A stretch of 64,000 nucleotides of DNA from Siphonodentalium dalli (taxonomy: Eukaryota; Mollusca; Scaphopoda; Gadilida; Siphonodentaliidae): positions 10,744,036 through 10,808,035 of the forward strand of contig CP136069.1 in the NCBI GenBank assembly GCA_032622095.1, in the 5' to 3' direction. The notes under the pieces were generated by a model. That model searched no databases. It was not told the origin of the DNA and saw only the letters and a list, made by a program, of their open reading frames with translations. Shown one piece after another: positions 33,996-45,230 of this stretch. The position numbers were made by a program, and so were the translations under genes. Each line of letters starts with the position of its first letter. Position 1 is the first letter of the stretch.

Positions 33996-35262
33996 TAATT
34001 CGGATTATGAATCTTTAATAAATTATTTAGTCAGATGATTCACAAACACATTTCAGTCAGGTCATCAGTCGATAATATTATTAGATTATGTCTCTGGAAC
34101 AGCGACTTTTTCTGTATTGATCGGCAGGGGTCAATTTAATTTTTTTAATTTGCATAGCATTTTGCAGCACTAGGTAGATTTTGTTTAGCATTCCCTACCA
34201 ATTAGTGCTGAAATGGTTGACCTATTTTTGTAGCCGGTTAACCGTGACGTGTAACCAGATCATAACCGGATATCGCTATTTTCAACCTATGACTTTACAC
34301 TCATTATTTACACCATAATATGAACCAATATATCATCATAATTTGATTTGTTAACTGTATTGCGAATTCACGTAATGTTTACATAGACATAGCTTGTATT
34401 AAATGAATGAAAATCACCGAACAGTGAACGGCCATGCGTTGACAGGTGACACAGGTGAACTACAACTCGCAGTGTTTATAAATAGACGCATCATGCTTGA
34501 CTTGTTTGCATTGCAGTCGCGACTGCTGCCCGACTTGTCGTTCTCGTTTGGGAAGAATATTGCATGACCTATATAAATTTTTGTACATGCAAATCGCGGC
34601 AGCTTTTTATTGTCATTATAGCGGGGCTGGAGAATATTAGGTCATGTGATTCTTCGGCGATTTGAGATGCAAATGATGACCAACGGCAGATAAACACAAT
34701 TATGAAGTGTCATGAACTTTATGTAGTTAACACTGAAATGAAAATTTAAAAAATCAGCTGAAAACAGTGTCCCAGACATCTGATTTACGCATTTCTTCAG
34801 TAGATGTCAAATGACCAGGCCTTACTCCATTGAAAATGATTGCATTGATCTTGCCATTCATGCAACACTTTTCATCTCGCACCAGATTGTGATTTTTAAT
34901 ACACGTAATTTTGACTATACTCCTCAGAGTGATAAAGATTATAGCACAATTGATAATGTACACGTGTTTAAAACCTACTGTTGTCAGTCTCGTGCTGATT
35001 AAGAACCTAATATGTTTGTTTTTGTCGTTGGCATCGCGTGTGTGCAATACATAGCGCTTAACCGGTTTATCGTAGTTCAACCGCTTGTCGACAATAGCCA
35101 GTTGTCAACTGGATATCCGGATAAACAGGATAATAAACCTATTTTCACTGGCTCTGATATAATTCACAACAATGCCTTATGCGGGTAGAATTAACTTTAG
35201 TCGAATAACAAAATATTTATTGTACGCACTCTTACTTTCATGTCAAACAATCAGTACTGAAT
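33996..35262. other. Intron sequence, nothing recognised
   Basis: Includes AACCGG-rich stretches at 34230-34280 and 35060-35130 that could be ends of an old element but do not pair convincingly. A reverse-strand open frame of 108 codons (34754-35080) has no recognisable feature. Confidence 0.45.
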
Positions 35263-35263
35263 T

Positions 35264-35628
35264 ATATGTGACCCGCCATATCAAATCCAGTCGTAAGTCA
35301 GGATTTTTTTACCCTGTGCCAATGCATTCTCTTATATATGCGAGTCGACCATCATTTTTTTTTTTTAAATGATACATTTTTTAGGACATAAAATAAAAAA
35401 CATCCATTACCCTGCAGGGAGCCCCACACATATATAGAAGCATATAGAAGAGTGTCGTCTGCTCATGTTTGTCTGGGGCTCTGTATGGGTGAAATTATAA
35501 AATTGTTAAAGAATACAAGAAAAAATTATTAAAATTGAAAAAAATTGTTAGACCAATGCATTCTCTTATATATGCGAGGCGACCTATGGTAGACTCGCAT
35601 ATATAAGAGAATGCATTGGCACAGGGTT
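35264..35628. mobile_element. GTGACCC-family element, broken in hairpin
   Basis: ATGTGACCCGCCATATCAAA, TCCAGTCGTAAGTCAGG, then a hairpin that stops at its loop (GTCGACCAT) and runs into the GAGCCCCACACATATATAG cargo in reverse, followed by a second hairpin (35552-35621). The right GTGACCC end is missing. Confidence 0.78.
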
Positions 35629-35744
35629 TCAGCACTACTACCAATACATGTTTTTTCAATGTAAATTGGTTAGCAGAAATTGCAAATTGTGATGTGAATC
35701 CATTTAAATCAAGCCCTGTTGATGGGATTAAGCCTGGATTTAGT

Positions 35745-36190
35745 GTGTCTGTCATTTGCAGAATGAGGTCCTGAGAGGGTGAAGATAAAATGCACAATCG
35801 AGGTGACTAATGGGTGAACATTACCAACTTCAACTGTGGAACTTCAATCTGATCCGCTCATTGCAAGGCATAATCCAGATGAGACAGTATTTAAATTTCC
35901 AACCGACTTACTATTCGTCAATGATGCATTCATTTTAGTGAGCGTCCAATCACCACCCAGGAAAAACCCGTATTATTTTTGTTTTCAAAAGTTCTAAACT
36001 TTACGTTGATTAATAAATACACATGCAATTCACAAATGAGATAATTATATTCACTGTGAATTGATCTGAAATTAAAAAAGAACTATTTTTTTAATTTCAA
36101 TGTCCGATTTGGCCGGTAGTGTCTCCTTGATTGTTTTAAAATTTGCATTGGACAAAATGTCTGACAGATACAGAAATGCACTGGACATGA
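35745..36190. repeat. PAL-2 fragment and diverged copy of the 31.1-31.8 kb region
   Basis: GTGTCTGTCATTTGCAGAAT at 35743, then CCAACCGACTTACTATTCGT and AATAAATACACATGCAATTC segments that match 31150-31750 with deletions. Confidence 0.65.
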
Positions 36191-36399
36191 GCTATTTTTA
36201 GTCAGACAATGACCGTGACCGGCCACTTATTTTTAGCCTTGCTCAATATATTTCGTAGTGCATTCAAAAAAGTACATTAGTTTCGTTGGTGAAAATGTTT
36301 TCCTCATTTGCCGTAGCTTTTCAAATTCGTTTCAGCATGAATAGATTGCATTAAAGTTGATGTTATGTGTTTAGATAGAACTATCACTCTATGTGAATA

Positions 36400-36580
36400 C
36401 AGTAATGCCCAAAGTAATTGACCACTTAACCACAGCAGAATTATGGGTAATTTTTCAGGATTTAGTCAGAAATATGGCTTGTTGCCATTCATCGGAAAGC
36501 CATATTTCCGACTAAATCCTGAAAAATTACCCATAATTCTGCTGTGGTTAAGGGGTCAATTACTTTGGGCATTACTGTAC
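36400..36580. mobile_element. PAL-1 element, CAAAGTAATTGACC subtype
   Basis: CAGTAATGCCCAAAGTAATT to AATTACTTTGGGCATTACTG; slightly different from the ATAATCGAC subtype, so at least two subfamilies exist. Part of one inner arm is missing. Confidence 0.9.
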
Positions 36581-36726
36581 GCTCTACCCTCACATTTAGC
36601 ATGATTTTCATTTCTCATTATTAGATTTGAATGCCACCATCTCTGTCAGACTACTCATTTGTGATCATCTCTCTCGTGTGTTATTATTTGTTATCAGAAT
36701 ATTACTGATATCACATGTTATGAAGT

Positions 36727-36904
36727 ACAGTAATGCCCTAAATAATCGACTCCTTAACCACAGCAGAATTATGGGTAACTTTTCAGGATTTCGTCGGAAA
36801 TATGGCTTGTTGCCATTCATCGGAAAGCTCTCGCCGACTAAATCCTGAAAAGTTACCCATAATTCTGCTGTGGTTAAGGAGTCAATTAATTAGTGCATTA
36901 CTGT
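36727..36904. mobile_element. PAL-1 element, internally deleted
   Basis: Both CAGTAATG/CATTACTG-type ends; the right inner arm is shortened after GCTCTCG. The 25 bp before it (TATCACATGTTATGAAGTA) are repeated before the copy at 37833. Confidence 0.9.
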
Positions 36905-36983
36905 AACATGCTTTGATTTATTGCTATTCAATTATTACATGTGGTTGTAGATGAATTATATGGTAGCTATACAGAAATACAAT

Positions 36984-37215
36984 TTAACCCTTCAAGGGAG
37001 CTTCATGAAATTTTGCAAAAACCCTGTGCCAATACCATAGGGAGCCTCGCATATATAAGAGAATAAATTCATCTGGCAAGATTTACCTTGACATTACCAT
37101 GTGCATTCTCGTATATATGCGAGGCTCCCTATGGGAGACTGGCATATATAAGAGAATGCACTGGCACAGGGTTTTTAATGCTGCACCAGCACAGCTTCAG
37201 TATATAAAGGGTTAA
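36984..37215. mobile_element. TTAA-C element
   Basis: TTAACCCTTCAAGGGAG to TATATAAAGGGTTAA with TTAA at both sides. The left hairpin has lost its first arm (CCTGTGCCAATACCATAGGG); the right hairpin at 37101-37168 is complete. GCACCAGCACAGC lies near the right end. Confidence 0.82.
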
Positions 37216-37832
37216 ATGGAGTCTTTCTCTTTCCGACAGTTCTTATATAGATTTTGATTGACACAATAATAATTCTGAATTGACTAATTTTCTTTTAAAT
37301 TTGTTTCCACACACTGAGATTTTGGGACAGAAAATGTAACTATTTTTAGAACACAAAATGTATGCAGTTCACTCGTGAATTTGTATCAGTTTTTATACCC
37401 CCCCCCCCCCTCTTAATGAAGTTATGGTGGGGGTAGAATATTTGAATCAGCTTGACTGTCTGTAGACGCAATTTTGTCCAAGCTTGTATTGGAAACAAGG
37501 CATAGATGTTTAGTACCTTGGGAATCTATGCACCGGCGATTATGAGATTCATCCGACTTTTTTAGTCAAGTTAAAAAATAAGTAGATGACAGATAATTAA
37601 AATGCAAAGGTAGTCCTATTTTATTGGAATGAAATATTCAGATAATAAGTTCAACATTTCCTAAGGGATAACTACTCACTCATTTGACTTAGAATTTTTT
37701 GCAACATTCATAATTTTGTTCTAGTTTATTTTGATTGAAAAAAGTCTCTTGGTTCAAGTATATGCACCAGATTCTCTCTGGTGTGTTATTACTGTGTTAT
37801 CAGAATATCACTCATATCACATGTTATGAAGT
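37216..37832. other. Intron sequence with a C-tract
   Basis: Contains a CCCCCCCCCCC run near 37399 and a direct repeat of the 36700 region (TGTTATCAGAATATCACT). No gene seen. Confidence 0.4.
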
Positions 37833-38040
37833 ACAGTAATGCCCTAAATAATCGACTTCTTAACCACAGCCGAATTATGGCTAACTATCAGCTGTAACTT
37901 TTCAGGATTTAGTCGGAAATACGGCTTGTTGCCGATGAATGGCAACAAGCCATATTTCCGATGAATGGCAACAAGCCATATTTCCGACTAAATCCTGAAA
38001 AGTTACCCATAATTCTGCTGTAGTTAAGGAGTCGATTTTA
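37833..38040. mobile_element. PAL-1 element, rearranged
   Basis: Left end intact, inner arm duplicated (GATGAATGGCAACAAGCCAT occurs twice in a row), right end lost after GGAGTCGATTTTATTT. Confidence 0.85.
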
Positions 38041-38550
38041 TTTATATGCATCAGATTGTTCTCACGTGTTTGTGGGAGATACTATATTAGAAACTTGTCA
38101 TCAAAATGAGTTTATTTAAATATTCTGTGTTGTCAGGTAAGGGAGAATCTATTTGAATGGCGCACCACTAAGGTAGAATCTATCATTAATTACTTATAAT
38201 TTTAACTGATATATTGTTCTAAGGTCAAGAACAGTTGAAAGTTATACAGTTTAGCTAGGGCCCTGCGAAGCTTGGAAGATTCGACATTGGTGGTCAGATT
38301 TGGGATCGATACCGAATGGGGCCCATTCTTTCCCGTTTATGGGGACAAACAACTAAAAAAAATTATGGAGCTCAATTGACAGGGCAATTGTCGTATTTTC
38401 CTGTATGGAGGTCTCGTCTGCGGCGCTTATGATCGCAGCCGCCACCCTTTTGCAGATTGTGAGTGTGTGACGTCATGGGCATTGATAATTATGCATGCCA
38501 TTGTTTATGATACAGCTATTACAGAAATTACAGCAGTCTTGGTATCCTTA
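38041..38550. other. Intron sequence, nothing recognised
   Basis: A GGGCCCTGCGAAGCTTGG segment near 38260 matches the end of the TAGGGCCCTGCGAA element at 45620. Confidence 0.4.
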
Positions 38551-38552
38551 AA

Positions 38553-38663
38553 GTGAGAGCTTTCCGATGAATGGCAACAAGCCATATTTCCGACTAAATT
38601 CTGAAAAGTTAACCATAATTCTGCTGTGGTTAAGTAGTCAATTATTTAGGGCATTACTGTAGT
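38553..38663. repeat. PAL-1 half copy
   Basis: GAGAGCTTTCCGATGAATGG to GGGCATTACTGTA; only the right arm. Confidence 0.88.
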
Positions 38664-38984
38664 TTTATGTGATTGATTAAAACTATATATGAGCCTTGAA
38701 CAAATTCAGGAATTATATACTTTTACAGGTTGTCATCTTAACAGACTAAATTCTATTTTAGCTTGTCATTTTTTGTCTTATCTTTGTTAAGAAAATGTTA
38801 TATAAAAATATAAATAGCTTGTGTATCCTAAAAAAAAATGGAAATAAGTTATCTCCGTCTCTTTTTTTTTGAGATACGGACCATTAAAAATACCAGGGCC
38901 ATGGATAGTGTTTTGACATTTGTTTAACATTATAACTTATTTTACCAAGGTGGAGAATATCCAGATAGACATTTATATAGAGGA

Positions 38985-39125
38985 TCTCCAATGAGTTATG
39001 TTGGGATATAAGATTTTATGAAATGTGTTTGATAAATTTGATTCACATTGAGTCGTAGACAAGTTGTGAATCAAATTTATGAAACAAGTTTCATAAAATC
39101 TTATATCCCAACATAACGAGTTGAA
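38985..39125. repeat. Inverted repeat
   Basis: GTTATGTTGGGATATAAGAT on the left pairs with ATCTTATATCCCAACATAAC on the right, with an inner stem AAATTTGATTCACA/TGTGAATCAAATTT. Confidence 0.9.
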
Positions 39126-39373
39126 GATCTTGTATATCACATGAAAAAAACTAGAGCTTTGTGCCTTTTTAACAAGTCAAAATCCTTAAGCTTAAAAATT
39201 CACACATTTCCATTGTTGGCTGAGACACTTCATAGCCTTATATGACAGTATTGCGCACTCGAGCTACCGACGGAAAATATAGTCCCCCAATTTGCCTCTT
39301 TGTTTTGTGTCTATTTTGGTTAGTGCAACGAAGTTAGACAATAATTTAACTTTAATAAACAAAGCAATAATTT

Positions 39374-40545
39374 TTATGTTTACCCATACCATAGTATGGT
39401 AAACATAATGTCGACGTCCGGATTGACCACTCGTCGTGCGTGCGTCCGTCCGTCTGTCTGTCTGTCTGTAGACACTTTACGCATGGTGCGATAACTCAAA
39501 TATTTTCTATCTGATCGGAACCAAATTTGGTATGCGAGTTTCAGAGCCCAAAATACAGATCGAGTTCGAATATGGGTTTGATCCAAGTTTTTTTTATGGA
39601 GTTATGGCCCTTTTTCGACTTCAAATTCATGGATGCTACGATAACTAAAAAAAATATTATCTCATGAGAACCAAATTTGGTATGTGAGTTTCTCTATCTA
39701 AAATACAATTCGAGTTCGAATATGGGTTTGATCAGATTATTTTTAATGGAGTTATGGCCCTTTGATATAGAATTCATCCATGCTTCGATAGCTCAACCAG
39801 TTATCGTCTGATAGGAACCAAATTTGGTATGTGAGTTTCTCAACTCAAAATACAGATCAAGTTTGAATATGGGTTAGATCCTGTTTTTTATACCAGAGTT
39901 ATGGCCCTTTTTAACTAAGGATTGAACAGATTCGATATTTTTATGCTTATCATGTAGAACCATAGCAGCTAACCCCTGTGATATCAGTTAGCACTGAGAG
40001 AGAGAATAGATTAACTTGTATTATTGGAAATTAGAGTTATTTTTAGCCATCATATTGTCAGGGCACAGTGGAAGGTGTAATTGGACAGAGAACCATCTGT
40101 TGTTTATTGTATTTCCATACAGCTCTCTGGTTTAGGATATCAATGCAGTGTTCCAGTGACATACCTGTACCTAATTTTATTGAGTTAAAATTGTTAACCA
40201 TTGTCATCAATTTTATGCTTTTGTATATTTTTCATGTAATCATTCTCCTATTATATCCCTTTCACTTGTATGGATTTTTGTGGTTAAAATGAACCCTTAA
40301 TACTCAACATTCCTTATACTTAGCAGAAATACCTTTCATCTGATATATCTCATTTTATTGAGATGTATGTAAATTTTGTATGTGAATTTCTCTGCCCAAA
40401 ATACAGATAGATTTCGAATTTGGGTTTTATCCATTTTTTTTATATTTTAAACAGAGTTATGGCTTATGGATTTTCGTGTCAGAACTGAAAATAGCTGATC
40501 ACTATCGCCAAGGTATGGGTTAAACATTGTGTGGTGTTGTTGCCA
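39374..40545. repeat. ARR-1 element, second copy
   Basis: Starts ATGTTTACCCATACCATAGT at 39377, holds about four AAATTTGGTATG units, and ends ATCACTATCGCCAAGGTATG, GGTTAAACAT near 40535. Unlike the copy at 16758 it is not inside a TTAA-A element. Confidence 0.8.
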
Positions 40546-40898
40546 TTTGCGGCTTTACAAGATAGTATTAATCCGCTTGATTCAATGTAAAGTCATTTGT
40601 TGGCACGCTGCCAAGTTGGCGGAAAGCCTGCGCTTATTATTCACTAGTGAGTGATACTAAAATATTTAATGGCTTTTTTAATGATATAATATGGGTTTCA
40701 TGTGATATAACATAACTTACATGTATATTACCAAGGTAAAGAATATCCTTGATTAACATTTAATAGGGTATATGTTTGTTTCATGAGATTTTTTTCCAGC
40801 TAATATTTATTTCAGAATTGAAAGAGAAAACAGTCCACAAGAAAATTGTGAAGTTGAGAAAATGTTCAAATGCAAAAATCTATGTCATTGCACACTAA
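40546..40898. other. Intron sequence, nothing recognised
   Basis: AT-rich, no repeat pairing or coding signal seen. Confidence 0.4.
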
Positions 40899-40900
40899 TA

Positions 40901-41106
40901 TACAGTAATGCCCTAAGTAATCGACCCCTTAACCATAGCAGAACTTTTCAGAATTAGTCAGAAATATGGCTTGTTCCTATTCATCGGAAAGCTCTCGGGG
41001 AGAGCTTTCCGATGAATGCAACAAGCCATATTTCCGACTAATTCCTGAAAAGTTACCCATAATTCTGCTGTGTTTAAGGAGTCGATTAATTAGGGCGTTA
41101 CTGTAA
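40901..41106. mobile_element. PAL-1 element
   Basis: TACAGTAATGCCCTAAGTAA to TTAGGGCGTTACTGTA; full palindrome with small deletions in the left arm. Confidence 0.92.
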
Positions 41107-41332
41107 TTCATCTTGAACTTTATCAATAATCTTTTCGAAAATCGCTCGCATGACATTTGGAGGGTCATGACCTTTCTAGGGTCATGTAACATCATTGGCT
41201 TCTTTAACTTTCCTCTTAATAAAATCAGGCAATTGTCGGAATGCCATTATAAAGGAAGCGATCCCAGTGGACCTCGCCATATAGCTGAAAATTTGCACAT
41301 TGTTTACAAATTTTGAGATTACGACATCTAAT

Positions 41333-41562
41333 TAACCCTTTGAGTGCCAGGGGCCGATCTCATCGGCCCTAAACCTACAAAATAGGTCTGTTTAAGAATA
41401 TAAGAATAAATTATTAAAATTGTAAAAAAAAAAAAAAAAAAAAAAATTGTTAGGCCAATGCATTCTCTTATATATGCGAGGCGACTCGCATATATAAGAG
41501 AATGCATTGGCACAGGGTATATGGGTTGATACAAAAATCGGACCTGGCACTCAAAGGGTTAA
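41333..41562. mobile_element. TTAA-B element, short form
   Basis: TTAACCCTTTGAGTGCCAGG to GGCACTCAAAGGGTTAA with TTAA at both sides; a 22-base A-run in the spacer and one hairpin whose centre is reduced to GCGAGGCGACTCGC. Confidence 0.93.
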
Positions 41563-41600
41563 AGTGATGTGAAACACTCTGTTAGAGTGATCAAATAGAA

Positions 41601-42597
41601 ATGGAGAATAATATTGTTCAAAGTAGATAGTTTTACAAATATTATTTCTAAATTCACGACACACATCGTCATTCTTAGATATTAATTAAATGCAGTGACT
41701 ATCGATGGTGAAATTTCTTTTGTTAGTTTATCGCCGATAAATGCGTCCCGAATCGAGAAGTAAATATTTACAATTGAGTGTATAGTTTAGACAATATTTT
41801 CTATGGAGTGGTACAGTCGATTTGCTTCAGATTTTCGCGGTGTTAGTGGAATGCTACATTCCTCCAATTGGCATAGCTAACTTATCAGTTTCACGCACCC
41901 GAACACGTACATAATATGTCTTTAAACACTAAAAAGATTAGAATATACATGTAGTGTAATTTATAGTTTTATTGAATAAAACATGAACAAATTTATTTGA
42001 TTCAGCTGTGACGTAACTGAAGTGTGGTATAATTTCCGGTTTAACCCTTTGAGTGCCAAGTCCGATTTTTTTTGCTCGCATATATAAGAGAATGCATTGG
42101 CCTAACAATTTTTCATCATTTGTATTATTATTTTTTTTTTTTTTTTTTACAATTTTAATAAATTTTTCTTTTATTCTAACTCTTTCAGTGCCAGACTTAT
42201 TTTGTATGTTTAGTGCTAGGGAATCTTACGCTTTTCATAGGCATCAAAATTATTACTATGAATACTTGGTGATAGTTTTGAGTTATAACATGCCCGTAAG
42301 GTTTTACCCAGTTTGTTTTTAAATTCGCTATAGCATGCTTAAGCATACCAAAAAAAAAAAAAAAAAATTATTTTTTTTAGGGTTGATTTTACAGACCGTA
42401 AATTAGGGCCGATCAGATCGGCCCCTGGCACTGAAAGGGTTAACAGTGTGTCCATTTTTTCGGAAATGAATCGGTTTACAAGGAAAATAAATTCGGATGC
42501 GTACTAATTTTGCAAAATCAATTAAATGAAAAAGGTCGGGGCGCCGAAATAGGGGAGGGGCGGGTCACCGGAAACACAGGTCTTTTTTATTTTGGCC
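41601..42597. repeat. Dispersed repeat, interrupted by a TTAA-B element
   Basis: The left part matches 1865-2197; the right part matches 49140-49430 and ends with a Harbinger-like end (ACACAGGTCTTTTTTATTTT, GGCCTAA). It is interrupted at 42041-42443. Confidence 0.85.
42041..42443. mobile_element. TTAA-B element with empty-site paralogue
   Basis: Filled site TTTCCGGTTTAACCCTTTGA ... GAAAGGGTTAACAGTGTG; the paralogue at 49253-49275 reads TTTCCGGTTTAACAGCACAC with a single TTAA. The hairpin is reduced to its second arm (GCTCGCATATATAAGAG onward). Confidence 0.95.
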
Positions 42598-42954
42598 TAA
42601 ACACTAAAAAGCATACTAGTATATGAAGAGTCCAGATTTGACCAATATAAATACCCAGCATAGAGATTAGAATTAAATGTTTTCAGGAATTTCAAGAGTT
42701 AACACCGAATTTGTTATTCGAGAAAAAGAAATGAAAGGAAATATCTGTCAATCGTAAAACTATTTTTTAATGCGAAATGTGCACTGTGACGTCATACTGC
42801 CAGGATTGCCTGGAGAAGCTATGTACATGTATAGTGGTGATAAAATTAATGATGGTGAAATCGTTCAGTCTCTCCAAGTGGTCTGTATTTAAATCAGGCT
42901 GCTATCAACACTGTTGTTCTCTACAAATCTCATCACACTCGAGTTATATTTCAG
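42598..42954. other. Intron end before exon 5, nothing recognised
   Basis: Pyrimidine-rich only in the last 20 bp; no repeat identified. Confidence 0.45.
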
Positions 42955-43068
42955 GGCGGAAGGAAGAAGATTTACCAGCCTTATCAACCATTTAACCGGA
43001 AAGAGCGACTGTCGGAGCATACGTACCAGATGTCACGATGGACGCCCTACATCAAGGATGTTATGGAG
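42955..43068 (+). CDS. STXBP1: Munc18 exon 5 in window (about residues 454-487)
   Basis: Acceptor TTATATTTCAG, donor GTTTGA. It encodes 38 residues, [20 protein letters not shown] then [18 protein letters not shown], in phase 0 at both ends. The RKER(L/I)SE.TYQ(L/M)SRWTP core is the strongest match; the tyrosine equivalent to Y473 (a phosphorylation site in mammals) and the proline equivalent to P480 are retained. The segment before RKER is about four residues longer than in human and unlike it, as expected for this variable loop. The donor GTTTGA is weak, which is odd for a constitutive exon. It follows a 27 kb intron made largely of repeats. Confidence 0.94.
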
Positions 43069-43087
43069 GTTTGATAACAGTCATACT

Positions 43088-43624
43088 ACAGTAATGCCCT
43101 AAATAATCGACTCCTTAACCACAGAAGAATTATGGGTGTATTATTTTTTTCTGATGAATGGCAACAAGCCATATTTCCGACTAAATCCTGAAAAATTACC
43201 CTTAATTCTTCTGTGGTTAACCCTTTACCCAACAGAACGGCCCTGTGCCAATGCATTCTCTTATATATGCGAGTCGACCATAGGTCGCCTCGCATATATA
43301 AGAGAATGCATTGGCTTAACACATTAAAAATTATAAAATTGTTAAAGAATGTAAGAAAAAATGGTAAAAAGTGTTAAAAAAATAATTTTTTAGGCCAATG
43401 CATTCTCTTATATATGCGAGGCGACCTATGGTCGACTCGCATATATAAGAGAATGCATTGGCACAGGGCATAACTGTAACCATCACAATGTGGTCAATGA
43501 GCCGGTTCCAATGATATCCATATTTGTATGGTTTTATTGAGACAGACCCAAGATAATTTAGGCTGTTGCAGCTTTATTTGGCCGTTTTTGGTTGGGTAAA
43601 GTCGATTATTTAGGGCATTACTGT
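43088..43624. mobile_element. PAL-1 element containing a TTAA-A element
   Basis: CAGTAATGCCCTAAATAATC at 43089; the right arm resumes GTCGATTATTTAGGGCATTA at 43601. Inserted at the TTAA of TCTGTGGTTAA is a TTAA-A element (43217-43600) with hairpins 43241-43310 and 43391-43459; its last GGGTTAA bases are lost with the adjoining GGA. Confidence 0.92.
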
Positions 43625-43763
43625 ACTTTTATCTATGATCTAAGTTGGATCTGTATGTCTGTCAGTCTGTTTGGTGTGGTGACTCGTACTACCCTGGCGG
43701 GTGTTAAAACGTCATTAGTTTTTATTTAAACAAAAATTAAATTGAGCAAGGAGTTTAATCTAA

Positions 43764-43868
43764 AAATGAAGTTCCCAGAGGGTGAATTTGTTGATGCTAG
43801 CCCACTTCGGTTAGCATCGCTATATTCACCCTCTTGGGACCTCATTCTGCAAATGACAGACACTATTT
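43764..43868. repeat. PAL-2 palindrome
   Basis: AAGTTCCCAGAGGGTGAATT to CTCTTGGGACCTCATTCTGC, then AATGACAGACACTATTT. Confidence 0.88.
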
Positions 43869-43890
43869 AATAATAATAATAATAATAATG
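43869..43890. repeat. (TAA)n microsatellite
   Basis: Seven TAA units directly after the PAL-2 copy. Confidence 0.9.
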
Positions 43891-43930
43891 GATGGAGCTT
43901 ATATAGTGCCTATCCCCACGAGGGCCCTAA

Positions 43931-44608
43931 GGCCAAAAAAAGGTTTTGGTTCTCAGGCCCCGCCACCTTGAATAAAAAGGGCGTATTAGGTCTTTTTATT
44001 GCAATGCCTGATGTTATGACAAAAAAACTTAAGAAAAAATAAATTTGAAGAAAAAAAAAATGGTTTTTTTTATTTGGATTTTATCAACATGTCCATAGCA
44101 GATATGTGTTGAATATTAGTGTGCATTGAGCTCTAACATGTAATGTGTTAAACGTGACTTGCAGGCTTACAACATGAAGTAGATGACTACAATTAAGAAA
44201 ATGATTAGCTGATCCTCACGCTCTTCTTACAATTAGTCATTGTGAACAACTTACACTATTTGTAACTTTATACAATTGAAAGGCATATGACTAAATTCAG
44301 GATCACATATTATAATGGGGAGGTATCAGTTTTTAGACAACAATAACAGTAGTTAATGTCAGGGGCATTATATATTGTTAGGTAATCCCAGTCATACACT
44401 GGTAGTACAATGCCATTTTTATATAAGACTAAATGAGTTTATATGCATAACAGTTCCCTCTACCTTTCTGGTTATTACTAGACAGAGGAAGGTATCTTTG
44501 TCCATGCTTACTATGCGCAGAAAAAAATAAAAAATAAAAATAAAACTCCCTCCCTCAATGATTTGAAAAAAAAATTGCGCGAGAACTAAAAAACTTTTTT
44601 TTTTGGCC
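43931..44608. mobile_element. Harbinger-like element, TAA duplication
   Basis: GGCCAAAAAAAGGTTTTGGT with GGTTCTCAGGCC at the left; reversed right end GGCCAAAAAAAAAAGTTTTT with AGTTCTCGCGC. TAA flanks both ends (43928-43930, 44609-44611). The CTCCCTCCCTC segment near the right end matches the elements ending at 5493 and 25638. Non-coding interior. Confidence 0.85.
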
Positions 44609-44814
44609 TAAGTATGTCACATTATTCCCCCAGCTGTTGTGTAATGCCGAGTCTTACAGGCGCTTCACAAGAGCAGCTTACACTTACCCAACAACCAGGT
44701 CCCTATTTCTCGTCTAGGTACGACGAAGCGAGCACAGTACAAGTGACCTTGCTCAAGGGTCACAACCTGGCGCGAGATTTGAAACAGCTTGTGGCTAATA
44801 TAGCACACACACTG

Positions 44815-45148
44815 CCAAGCCTTGAAATAGTGTGTCTGTCATTTGCAGAATGAGGTCCCCAGAGGGTGAATTTAGTGATGCTACCCCGCATAGCAGACTA
44901 GCATCACCAAATTCACCCTATGGGGACCTCATTCTGCTTACCCCTCGGCAGAATGAGGTTCGCAGATGGTGAATTTGGTGATGCTAGTCCCCTATGCGGG
45001 GTAGCATCACTAAATTCACCCTCTGGGGACCTCATTCTGCAAATGAAAGACACCCTATTTCAAGGCTTGTTAGTAAATCTAGTAATGTTTTTATATTGGC
45101 CTGGAGGAATCAATTTTCTGAGTTGTTTCTATAGAAACCCTCTTTTCA
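44815..45148. repeat. Two PAL-2 palindromes plus 80-bp flank
   Basis: Palindromes at 44845-44938 and 44948-45040 followed by TTTCAAGGCTTGTTAGTAAA and an 80-bp tail that ends CCTCTTTT. The whole unit, tail included, recurs inverted at 54855-55190. Confidence 0.9.
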
Positions 45149-45149
45149 G

Positions 45150-45185
45150 GATGCGATTGATGAGAAATTAGATATCAAACATTAC
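45150..45185 (+). pseudogene. Partial duplicate of Munc18 exon 6 with its own acceptor
   Basis: Thirty-six bases after CCTCTTTTCAG match the first 36 bases of the real exon that starts 81 bp later, with one difference (ATC for ATG). Translation gives DAIDEKLDIKHY and then diverges into ten unrelated residues and a TAA stop. If this acceptor were used the protein would end prematurely in a new tail. The near identity implies a recent duplication. Confidence 0.85.
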
Positions 45186-45230
45186 GACAATTTCAAGGCT
45201 TGTTATATAACTAGTTAATTACTGTTTCAG

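Noticed and set aside
34754-35080. Reverse-strand open frame of 108 codons
   Set aside because: Compatible with chance in AT-rich intron; no motif, signal peptide or splice context.
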